Below, in pieces: positions 17,621 to 24,722 of a stretch of 64,000 nucleotides of DNA (position 1 is its first letter; each line of letters starts with the position of its first letter). A model generated the notes under the pieces. That model did not search any database, had not been told where the DNA came from, and saw only the letters and a program-made list of their open reading frames with translations. The stretch is from Roseibium aggregatum IAM 12614 (GTDB taxonomy: Bacteria; Pseudomonadota; Alphaproteobacteria; Rhizobiales; Stappiaceae): assembly GCF_000168975.1 (NCBI RefSeq), contig NZ_AAUW01000002.1:248001-312000 (forward strand), read 5' to 3'. A program made the translations under genes and the position numbers.

Positions 17621-18694
17621 TCAGCTACTGGCGCGGTCCAGCGCCTGTTCGGCTTCCAGGCCCGGAATGAAGGCGTCGAACGCCGCCCAGAACTGATCCC
17701 GGAAGACATCACGCTCCATCATCAGTTCATGTTCGGCGCCTGCTATTTCCACGTAAGCTGCCGCCTTCGCCCGTGCGACGAAATCCTCGATCATGGGTGT
17801 GGAAACGATCCGGTCGTTTCCTGCCGCCAGCACAAGGCAGGGCAACTTGATGTTCGGCCCGGCGGCCCGCCGGCGCAGCGCCGACATGGCCCGGCCGGTC
17901 GCGGCCAGCCATCCGAGCGTCGGCGAACCGACACCCAGTTCGGGGGCCTTTTCCAGAACCTTGTTGAAGCGTTCGAAGCGGACCCTGTCGGTCGTTTGCC
18001 GGTTGACCTCATAGGCCACGGTAATCTCTGCATTTCCCCCAGGCACGAACAGCCTGCCCAGGCCAAGGAGTGACAGTAGACGGGCGGTGGGAATGGCAAC
18101 CTTTTCGATCAGCCAGGATGTCTTGGGGGCTGTTGCCTTCAGCCCCGGACGCCCGAACAGGCCGAACGTGAGCTTGCGCAAGATCCACCGGTAGCCGGAC
18201 ACCAGGTCAGGCGACCATGTTCCCGTCGGCAGGCCCAGAAGCGGTGCGGTCAGCACCGCCCGGTCCAGCATGGTCCGCAGGCGGTCGGTATCGGACAGGA
18301 CCACGAGCGCGCCAGTGGAATGGGCGAGCGCAAAATGCGGCCCGGGGTAGGTTGCCAGCGAGACTTCCTTGAGCACCGTACGCAGGTCCAGCTTGTACTT
18401 GTTGAAGTTCGAAACATGACCGCGCCTGGGGTTGCGGGTCAGCCGTTGAGAACCGCCCTGCCCGCGCCAGTCGAAGGCGATGACCGCAAAGCCCCGTTTG
18501 CGAAGATCTCCAATCACCTCGAAGTATTTTTCAATGAACTCCGCCCGGCCCTGAAGCAGGGTGACCGTACCCTTGCGCCGCGCACCAGCGGCCGGCCAGT
18601 GCGCATACCGGATCTTCTTGCCGTCCGGCGTCGTGACGAACCCGGATCGCGCCCCGTCTGGCACCGGATTGTCGGGATGATCGATCAGGGTCAT
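17621..18694 (-). CDS. Alpha/beta hydrolase (lysophospholipase/PldB-like)
   Basis: A 357-residue serine hydrolase of the lysophospholipase L2-like group. It has LLQGRAEFIEKYFEVIGDLRKRGF and FDWRGQGGSQRL, the nucleophile elbow LAHSTGA, an acid near AAGNDRIVS and a histidine in IAGAEHELMMERD. The elbow reads AHSTG instead of the canonical GxSxG. The N-terminus lacks a clear signal. The ATG at 18694 is taken as the start; a TTG at 18736 is possible. Confidence 0.85.
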   Translation of the reverse strand: MTLIDHPDNPVPDGARSGFVTTPDGKKIRYAHWPAAGARRKGTVTLLQGRAEFIEKYFEVIGDLRKRGFAVIAFDWRGQGGSQRLTRNPRRGHVSNFNKYKLDLRTVLKEVSLATYPGPHFALAHSTGALVVLSDTDRLRTMLDRAVLTAPLLGLPTGTWSPDLVSGYRWILRKLTFGLFGRPGLKATAPKTSWLIEKVAIPTARLLSLLGLGRLFVPGGNAEITVAYEVNRQTTDRVRFERFNKVLEKAPELGVGSPTLGWLAATGRAMSALRRRAAGPNIKLPCLVLAAGNDRIVSTPMIEDFVARAKAAAYVEIAGAEHELMMERDVFRDQFWAAFDAFIPGLEAEQALDRASS

Positions 18695-18908
18695 GCGCTG
18701 CGAATCACTTGGGTTCGATGAGAGCTTGTTTCTCAATCAGATAAAGGTTTTTCGTCAAGAACTCGTCACCCGTGCCGGCACTGGTGGCCCTGTTCGGTGC
18801 GCACTTGTACCATATGTGATAGCCGCGTCCCGCATCCGCCTCAACAAGGTTCAGGCCGGCTCCCTGGGAAGCCGGCCCTGAAAATGTCAGATAGCCTTGA
18901 GCAGCCGA

Positions 18909-19328
18909 TCAGTACCAGCGGCGCTGCCAGTGACCGCGATGACCGATCGGATGGCTGCGGACGATGTTGGCGTTCCGGCTGTCGACGACCAGTCGAACCG
19001 GCATACCGCGCCAACCCTGTGCCCGCACGATGTACATCGGGCCGCGGCGGTCGAGGATGCGGATGTGGTCAAAACCACGGTGGCGCAGGCTGCGGCGAAT
19101 CTGGCGCGGACCCATTTCGACGTTCCGGCCACCATGACGGCCATGCCAGTTGCCACCACGGCCGTTTCCACGACGATGATCGACCTTGACCACCAGCTCG
19201 GCCTTGGCCGGTTCGATCTGGGTCTTGCCGGCCAGCGGCGCAGCGGATGCGGTGGAAATGAAACCGGCGGAAACCAGCAGAATGGCACCGGCGATCGGGG
19301 CGGACAATTTCGAAACATTGGCAAACAT
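18909..19328 (-). CDS. Small basic exported protein with PepSY-like C-terminal repeat
   Basis: A 139-residue protein with a signal peptide (about residues 1-29, ending STASA) and an Arg/Gly/His-rich middle (RRGNGRGGNWHGRHGGRN). The C-terminal domain QIRRSLRHRGFDHIRILDRRGPMYIVRAQGWRGMPVRLVVDSRNANIV has the rhythm of PepSY-type domains. The start at 19328 follows GGAG at suitable spacing. It is transcribed divergently from hsp20. Function is unknown; the calculated charge is strongly positive. Confidence 0.75.
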   Translation of the reverse strand: MFANVSKLSAPIAGAILLVSAGFISTASAAPLAGKTQIEPAKAELVVKVDHRRGNGRGGNWHGRHGGRNVEMGPRQIRRSLRHRGFDHIRILDRRGPMYIVRAQGWRGMPVRLVVDSRNANIVRSHPIGHRGHWQRRWY

Positions 19329-19462
19329 CTTCAAATCTCCAGTCTGTTCCGCCAGCTCCGTGCTGACGTTGGACTGAAGATGCACCGGGCCACTTGAACG
19401 CAACCGGAAGGCATCGTTCATGTGGCGTTCATGTTTCGGCGACCGCCGCCCTTGCCTGCCCT

Positions 19463-19492
19463 CTTGAAATGAAAATCCGAATTACCAAATCT
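19463..19492 (+). promoter_or_regulatory. Sigma-32 (RpoH)-type heat-shock promoter of hsp20
   Basis: CTTGAA (19463-19468), a 16-bp spacer and CCAAATCT (19485-19492) fit the RpoH consensus CTTGAA...CCCCATnT apart from the -10 middle. The predicted start near 19498 gives a leader of about 105 nt before hsp20. Confidence 0.6.
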
Positions 19493-19499
19493 CATCATG

Positions 19500-19606
19500 C
19501 AAGCGCCAACATGGGTTTGCACCGCAGCCTGTCCCGCCATTCCGGGGGACGAAGGACTGCTCAACATCAGTGAAGTATCAGTTGCTCAAGAGAGGACAGA
19601 CACATG
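19500..19606 (+). ncRNA. ROSE-like RNA thermometer in the hsp20 leader
   Basis: The leader holds a GTCCC...GGGAC hairpin (19531-19550). Just before the start, TTGCT (19582-19586) faces the Shine-Dalgarno AGAGGA (19591-19596). Pairing of a UUGCU-type stretch with the Shine-Dalgarno around an unpaired G is the hallmark of ROSE elements, which melt on heating to free the ribosome site of small heat-shock genes in rhizobia and relatives. Leader length (about 100 nt) and gene identity also fit. Confidence 0.6.
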
Positions 19607-20050
19607 CGTCACTTCGACTTTTCTCCGCTTTACCGCTCCACCGTCGGTTTCGACCGGCTTTTCTCGATGCTTGATGCCGCCGGCAACGAAGCCCCGAGCT
19701 ACCCGCCCTATAACATCGAGCGCACGGGTGAAAACGCCTACCGCATCACGATGGCCGTGGCTGGTTTTTCCGACGACGAACTGAGCGTCGAAGCCAAGGA
19801 GCACACGCTCACCATCAAGGGTGAAAAAGCTGAAGAAGATGCCGGCCGGGAAATTCTCTACCGCGGCATTGCCTCGCGCACCTTTGAACGCCGCTTCCAG
19901 ATTGCCGAACATGTTCGCGTGGAAGGGGCAAGCCTCGAAAACGGCTTGCTGCACGTCGATCTCGTCCGGGAAATTCCGGAAGCCATGAAGCCGCGCAAGA
20001 TTGAAATCACCAGCGGTGAAACCAAGCAGATTGAAACCACGGCGCACTAA
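19604..20050 (+). CDS. Small heat-shock protein, Hsp20/IbpA family
   Basis: A 148-residue Hsp20 with an N-terminal arm ending FDRLFSMLD and an alpha-crystallin domain (about residues 35-130: YPPYNIERTGENAYRITMAV, LTIKGEK, IASRTFERRFQI, ENGLLHVDLVREIPE). It is an ATP-independent holdase that binds unfolding proteins. The sigma-32-like promoter and ROSE-like leader predict heat induction at both transcriptional and translational levels. Confidence 0.95.
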   Translation: MRHFDFSPLYRSTVGFDRLFSMLDAAGNEAPSYPPYNIERTGENAYRITMAVAGFSDDELSVEAKEHTLTIKGEKAEEDAGREILYRGIASRTFERRFQIAEHVRVEGASLENGLLHVDLVREIPEAMKPRKIEITSGETKQIETTAH

Positions 20051-20083
20051 CCGCCCGGTTCAACTTTCTGAAATCGCATCTTT

Positions 20084-20111
20084 GGGGCGCCTGGGAAACC
20101 AGGCGCCTTTT
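20084..20111 (+). terminator. Rho-independent terminator between hsp20 and the threonine aldolase gene
   Basis: GGCGCCTGG-GAAA-CCAGGCGCC is a perfect 9-bp stem with a GNRA-type loop and TTTT after it. Confidence 0.85.
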
Positions 20112-20152
20112 CTGGTGCTCTTGTGCAGAAGATCGCTGGCAGGGAACGGTTT

Positions 20153-21211
20153 TCAAACCGTCCCGGCAAGCACCTTCAGAAATGCGTCGACGTCTTCATC
20201 CGTCGTTGCGAAACTGGTGACCAGACGCATGCAGACTTCGTCCGGCGCAGGAGCGTGACCTTCGGCAAGTCCTTTGGCAGGCCACTCGTACAGCCTGGCT
20301 CCCACCGCCTGCAGCGCTTCCATCTGGCTGCGCTTGAGGATCGGAAACAGCTCGTTGGCCTCCACCGCCCAGGCAGTTCGCCCGCCGGCTTCCCGGATGC
20401 CTTCGGCAAGGCGCGTGGCCATGCCGTTGGCGTGGCTTGCGGTCGCCAGCCAGGTATCGTCTTCGAAATAGCCTTCGAACTGGGCGGCCACAAACCGGCT
20501 CTTGGAAAACAGGTGCCCACCGCGCTTGCGGAAATACTCGAAGGATTTCGCCGCTTCCAGATCGAAAAACACCACCGCTTCGGCGCACCAGCAGCCGTTT
20601 TTGGTGGCTCCGAAGGACAATACGTCCACCCCGGCCTTCCAGGTCATGTCGGCTGCCGAACAGCCCAGTGTCACAAGGGCGTTGGCAAAGCGTGCACCGT
20701 CCATATGAAGCGGCACGGAGCGCGACCGGCAGACGTCCTTGATAGCGCTGATTTCATCCAGTGTGTAAACAGTGCCGCATTCGGTTGCCTGGCTGATGGA
20801 AACCGAGGCGACCTGACCATGATGAACCACGCCGTCCGGCACCTGCGCCATCTTTTCACGAAGCGCATCGGCGGAGAACCGGCCGTCTGTCCCCTCGACG
20901 CTGATGAGTTTGTTGCCGCCGGTCATGAACTCGGGGCAATTGCACTCATCAACCTGGATGTGCGCAGCGGAATGGCAGAAGATCGCCCCGCCCGGCTTGG
21001 CCCAGGCGGCCAGCGCCAGCGAATTCGCCGCCGAACCGGTCGCCACGAAAAAGACGGCAACTTCCCGTTCGAAGATCTCGTTGAAGGTCGTGGAAACGGC
21101 TTCGGTCAACGGGTCGGTGCCGTAGGCAGGCGAGAACCCATCATTATGGCGGGCCAGCGCCGACATCACCGCCGGAGCCGCACCCGCCCAATTGTCGCTA
21201 GCAAAATTCAT
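20153..21211 (-). CDS. ltaE: Low-specificity L-threonine aldolase
   Basis: A 352-residue PLP enzyme of fold type I (beta-eliminating lyase family) that cleaves L-threonine to glycine and acetaldehyde. Visible are MNFASDNWAGAAPAVMSAL, the cofactor region FFVATGSAANSLALAAW, LHMDGARFANAL and the PLP-lysine motif SFGATKNGCWCAEAV. It converges on hsp20. It is a complete single gene, 43 bp from the downstream end of the bufferin operon. Confidence 0.92.
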   Translation of the reverse strand: MNFASDNWAGAAPAVMSALARHNDGFSPAYGTDPLTEAVSTTFNEIFEREVAVFFVATGSAANSLALAAWAKPGGAIFCHSAAHIQVDECNCPEFMTGGNKLISVEGTDGRFSADALREKMAQVPDGVVHHGQVASVSISQATECGTVYTLDEISAIKDVCRSRSVPLHMDGARFANALVTLGCSAADMTWKAGVDVLSFGATKNGCWCAEAVVFFDLEAAKSFEYFRKRGGHLFSKSRFVAAQFEGYFEDDTWLATASHANGMATRLAEGIREAGGRTAWAVEANELFPILKRSQMEALQAVGARLYEWPAKGLAEGHAPAPDEVCMRLVTSFATTDEDVDAFLKVLAGTV

Positions 21212-21254
21212 GTGCCGGTTTAATCACTTGGTATCATAACCGGCAACTGGTTTT

Positions 21255-21839
21255 TCAGTAGTACATCTCGCGTTTGCGATAGGACCGGCCAAGGAGCCAA
21301 TCGAGCGAAACGACACCCGGCCCCTTGAGCACCGGCACCAGCAGCAGGAAGATCCAGAGCAACCGGTCGTCGGCGATGATCGCGTAAGGCTCGCCGTCGA
21401 ACAGAGCTCCGATCGTCTTCGCATCGGCCCCATGGCCATAGACATCGACATAGGTCATCACGCAGATGAAGACGATCATGCCAAGGCTGGCAAAGCGGGT
21501 AAAAAGACCGACAACCACCATGACCGGCAGAACGAATTCACCCCAGGTGCCCAGAAGCACCATCAGACCATAGGGAAAGAAGGCAATCTGGCTAGTGTCG
21601 TAGCTGACCTGCTCCATCATCTTCGGCAGCATCTGCGCATAGGCACCTGCGGTTGGCGTGAAGATGTTCATGATGTTGCCGCCGATTTTCGTCATCGCCG
21701 AGTTCAGGAAGAACTGCAGCAGGATCGCGGCAAAAATGAACCGGGCGGCAAGCCCGATGAACCAGCCGTCCGTCAGCCGTTCCAGAGCTCCGAACACCAT
21801 CGTGTAGAGCCTGACAAAAAATCCAATCAGCACACCCAT
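21255..21839 (-). CDS. DoxX-family membrane protein of the bufferin operon
   Basis: A 194-residue membrane protein with four predicted helices. It has the DoxX signature FIFAAILLQFFLNSAMTK and the polar PYGLMVLLGTWGEFVLPVMVV segment. It follows the bufC-like gene by 43 bp on the same strand. DoxX proteins regularly accompany DUF2282/DUF692/DUF2063 operons. Its role is not defined; redox or export support is a reasonable guess. Confidence 0.85.
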   Translation of the reverse strand: MGVLIGFFVRLYTMVFGALERLTDGWFIGLAARFIFAAILLQFFLNSAMTKIGGNIMNIFTPTAGAYAQMLPKMMEQVSYDTSQIAFFPYGLMVLLGTWGEFVLPVMVVVGLFTRFASLGMIVFICVMTYVDVYGHGADAKTIGALFDGEPYAIIADDRLLWIFLLLVPVLKGPGVVSLDWLLGRSYRKREMYY

Positions 21840-21882
21840 TTAATCCCCCATGATCAGGCAGCATCCATTTGCCGCGTGATTG

Positions 21883-22668
21883 TTAGTCGTTCAGCAGCAG
21901 ACCGGAAAAAGCGCCTGCAGCAAGACAGTCCGACAGGCAATCGGACAAGGAAAACGATCCGTCTTCTTCCTGTGCCCGGCCTGCTGCATCTGCAAGCGTT
22001 TGCCCTTGCAGGAGGTCCATCGTTAATGCGGCCCCGCCCGCACGCAGCAGAAAGACATTCACATCCATGTCCGGCCGGGTGATCAACACCGATTGCGGCT
22101 CTGCAAGATCGATAGCCCCGGCCTCATCGGGCTCGAACCTGTTGGCCCGTGCAATAGCCCACACCGGCCAACGGGACGTCACCATATGCGCCGCCGGATG
22201 CGGCGTGAAGCAAACGTCGCCCAGCTGCTGCGGACTAACCTCCCCCAGCCTGGCCGGATCGAGAGGCGCAGCATCCGCCGCATGGTAGGCTTGAAGCCAG
22301 GCCCATTCCAGCCGGGCAACGTCGCCCAGATAAGGATACGCCTGGAGCGGCGGAAACGCGTCCAGGAAATCAGCGAATTCGGCGCCATACCAGATCAAGA
22401 CCGGCGACAGAGGTGGATGGGCCGTCACGAAGGCCCTGGCAAGGGCCTTGAAATAGTCCTCACCCAGCAGCGTTTTCACGCCTGGAAAGGTTTCACCCAG
22501 AGCTTCGCTCAGGCTGACGATGACGTTGTTGCGGTAGACATTGAACCGCTTGGGTGCCGTCTGCCCGTCCGGTCCGGTCAGTCCATCGGGTGTGGCTGAT
22601 TGCGGGTCGAGCAGCGCGCGACCGAAAGAGGCGGCGTCGACCTGCGGATGGGACAGGGAGCTGCGCAT
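21883..22668 (-). CDS. bufC: DUF2063 family protein, BufC-like partner of the MNIO enzyme
   Basis: A 261-residue protein whose first ~100 residues match DUF2063: FNVYRNNVIVSLSEALGETFPGVKTLLGEDYFKALARAFV followed by HPPLSPVLIWYGAEFADFL. In bufferin pathways this partner recognises the precursor peptide for the DUF692 enzyme. The ATG at 22668 lies 1 bp beyond the upstream stop, implying coupled translation and complex formation with BufB. Confidence 0.9.
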   Translation of the reverse strand: MRSSLSHPQVDAASFGRALLDPQSATPDGLTGPDGQTAPKRFNVYRNNVIVSLSEALGETFPGVKTLLGEDYFKALARAFVTAHPPLSPVLIWYGAEFADFLDAFPPLQAYPYLGDVARLEWAWLQAYHAADAAPLDPARLGEVSPQQLGDVCFTPHPAAHMVTSRWPVWAIARANRFEPDEAGAIDLAEPQSVLITRPDMDVNVFLLRAGGAALTMDLLQGQTLADAAGRAQEEDGSFSLSDCLSDCLAAGAFSGLLLND

Positions 22669-22669
22669 C

Positions 22670-23566
22670 TCAGACCGCTTGCTTTCTTCTGGCCCCAGCA
22701 GTCTGCGCCAGGATCCGGTCTGCAGCTTGCGCCTCGGCAAGCAGAACCGGCCAGGCAGGAACATTGTTGTCCCACTCGATCAGGGTCGGCAACGGGCCGT
22801 TTGCGCCAATGACGTCTTCGAAGAGCTGCCAGACCGCCTGGTCGACCTCCCGGTCGTGAGCGTCGATCAGAAGTGGCCGGCCGGCATCATCCCGGTCCGG
22901 GGCATGGCCCCCAAGGTGAATTTCGCCCACAGCGGCCATCGGGAAGGCCGCGAGATAATCGGAGGCAGATCTTTCGTGGTTCGTGCAGGACACATGAACG
23001 TTGTTGATGTCGAGCAGAAGACCACAGCCGGTCCGGCGCACGATCTCGCCCAGGAAATCCAGTTCGCTCATCGTGCTTTGCGCGAAGGCGACATAAGTCG
23101 ACGGATTTTCCAGTAGCATCCGCCGACCGACGGTTTCCTGCACTTCGTCGATATGATCGCACACCCGGTTCAGCGTTGCCTCATCGTAAGGCACCGGCAA
23201 CAGGTCGTTGAAATAGGTGGTGTCGTGGGATGACCAGGCCAGATGCTCTGAAAACAGCCCCGGCTCGTATCGACGGTTCAGATCCGACAAGCGCTTGAGA
23301 TGATCCTTGTCGAGCGGCTGTTCTCCGCCGATCGAAAGACCGACGCCGTGAAGGGACAGGGGATACCGCTCACGGACGGCTTGCAGCTGCCGATGCGGCG
23401 GGCCGCCGGCCCCCATGTAGTTTTCGGCATGGACTTCGAAAAAGCCGATATCGGCGCCCGTTTCCAGAATATCCGCCACATGGTCCGCCTTCAGGCCGGC
23501 GCCGGCGCGTGCCGGAACAGCGGCTCCGCAACGCAGTGCCGGATCTGATCGGGTGTCGGAAACCAT
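22670..23566 (-). CDS. bufB: DUF692/MNIO-family multinuclear iron oxidative enzyme, BufB-like
   Basis: A 298-residue TIM-barrel enzyme of the MNIO family. Metal-ligand motifs are visible in order: [65 protein letters not shown] and IEWDNNVP. Family members use several irons to oxidise cysteine residues in precursor peptides. With the DUF2282 precursor just upstream and DUF2063 just downstream, bufferin maturation is the clear prediction. The start has GGAG 6 bp upstream. Confidence 0.93.
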   Translation of the reverse strand: MVSDTRSDPALRCGAAVPARAGAGLKADHVADILETGADIGFFEVHAENYMGAGGPPHRQLQAVRERYPLSLHGVGLSIGGEQPLDKDHLKRLSDLNRRYEPGLFSEHLAWSSHDTTYFNDLLPVPYDEATLNRVCDHIDEVQETVGRRMLLENPSTYVAFAQSTMSELDFLGEIVRRTGCGLLLDINNVHVSCTNHERSASDYLAAFPMAAVGEIHLGGHAPDRDDAGRPLLIDAHDREVDQAVWQLFEDVIGANGPLPTLIEWDNNVPAWPVLLAEAQAADRILAQTAGARRKQAV

Positions 23567-23676
23567 GGTGCTCTCCAGGTGGAAAATAGCGTGTCAGGCA
23601 GGCGCACTGGCTGAGGACATCTTCAGGCCGGTTCGGCTGAAGCACCATGGCTGATGGCGTTGAAACACCTTGCATC

Positions 23677-23693
23677 TTACGCCCGGAGCGTAA
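23677..23693 (-). promoter_or_regulatory. Intercistronic hairpin between bufA and bufB
   Basis: TTACGC-ccgga-GCGTAA is a perfect 6-bp stem in the 188-bp gap. It may attenuate read-through or stabilise the precursor mRNA so that precursor peptide exceeds enzyme. Confidence 0.4.
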
Positions 23694-23754
23694 ATGCGGG
23701 CTTTCCAATTGCCTGCCTGAACAGGTTGCCGCGGACGCAGCCGGTTGAGCCCTA

Positions 23755-24054
23755 TCAGGCTTCCGGAAGGTCGCGCTTGAGTTCCGTCAGGGAGCCATGA
23801 CGGCCTCCGGGAACATCCATCGTCACGCAGGTGCCTTTCGGGACAAGCGTCCAGGCATTGCCCTGATAGTCGACGGTCGACGTGCCTGCGCAGGTCGTGC
23901 CAGGGCCGGCCTTGCAATCGTTTTGGCCCTTCAGGGACACGCCATAGCATTTTTCCTTGGCCTGGGCGTGGGCCGGCACAGTTGACGAAAGCCCCGCAAC
24001 CGCGGTTGCAACCGCACCGGCAACAATCGCTGCAGACATGGCCTTATGCTTCAT
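23755..24054 (-). CDS. bufA: BufA-type bufferin precursor (DUF2282), copper-binding RiPP
   Basis: A 99-residue precursor. It has a Sec-type signal peptide ([20 protein letters not shown] to about residue 31, ending PAHAQA) and a core with four cysteines at 36, 47, 55 and 76 ([29 protein letters not shown]). This is the DUF2282 pattern of bufferins, exported peptides whose cysteines are converted by the MNIO enzyme and which bind copper in the periplasm. AGGAG lies 7 bp before the ATG at 24054, so the 8-residue extension upstream is rejected. Confidence 0.92.
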   Translation of the reverse strand: MKHKAMSAAIVAGAVATAVAGLSSTVPAHAQAKEKCYGVSLKGQNDCKAGPGTTCAGTSTVDYQGNAWTLVPKGTCVTMDVPGGRHGSLTELKRDLPEA

Positions 24055-24722
24055 CTCGATCTCCTCTCTTCGTTCCAAATTCTCTAGATTCCGGCGTTTT
24101 TGATGGGCCGCCAGTCACCCTCCGTAGATGACCCTATTGAAGATAAATAGGAAATCAAACGCATGTGACTGTTTTGCGAGCATAACCGCACAAAGTTTAA
24201 CAAACGCAAGATTCTTACTTATTTCTCATCGGTTTTGAGCTTTCCGGACGATTGGCACTTTTTGCGCGAAACAATTATAATGCGGCGACGCAGAAACACT
24301 CTTGCTCACGACGGCGAAATCTGTCATGTTCGCGCCGCTTGGAATAGGACAGGTATGCTGTCCCAATTATCGCCATGCTCAAAACGGCCCGGACAGGGCG
24401 CATGACAAAACGGCTCGGGCGATAGACAGGCTGACCACTAGGCGGATCCGGGGAGGATCCGTAAGGAAGCGAGACGGAACGTTTCGGCAGCGGAGGACCG
24501 CTGCGTCAATGCGGCGGTTTGCTTTGATAAACTGCCGTGGTTAATACAACAACAGAGCCGGGGCGGGAAAGCCAGGGTTCGCCGGACCGCATTCTTGATG
24601 GAATGCGACCCGAACGGAACCGGACGCTCCCAGCCACGGCGGCACTGGGGTTAACAGTGAGGGCGCACATGACGAAGATAGAGCTGACGACCAGCACAGC
24701 CATGCAAGCGGGGAGCGCGGAC
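24055..24722. other. Divergent bufA/gltB regulatory region with long structured leader
   Basis: 668 bp without a gene. Besides the promoter at 24252-24281 it carries hairpins at 24347-24364 (GGACAG/CTGTCC), around 24440-24460 (GGATCC...GGATCC) and 24488-24505 (GCAGCGG/CCGCTGC) on the gltB side. No known riboswitch class is recognisable. I could not identify a convincing ECF-type promoter for bufA. Confidence 0.55.
24252..24281 (+). promoter_or_regulatory. Sigma-70 promoter upstream of gltB
   Basis: TTGGCA (24252-24257), an 18-bp spacer and a consensus TATAAT (24276-24281). If used, the gltB leader is about 385-440 nt. Confidence 0.55.

Noticed and set aside
24251-24264. Sigma-54-type promoter TGGCAC...TTGC before gltB
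   Set aside because: GG and GC are 8 bases apart instead of 10; the TTGGCA/TATAAT sigma-70 reading fits better.
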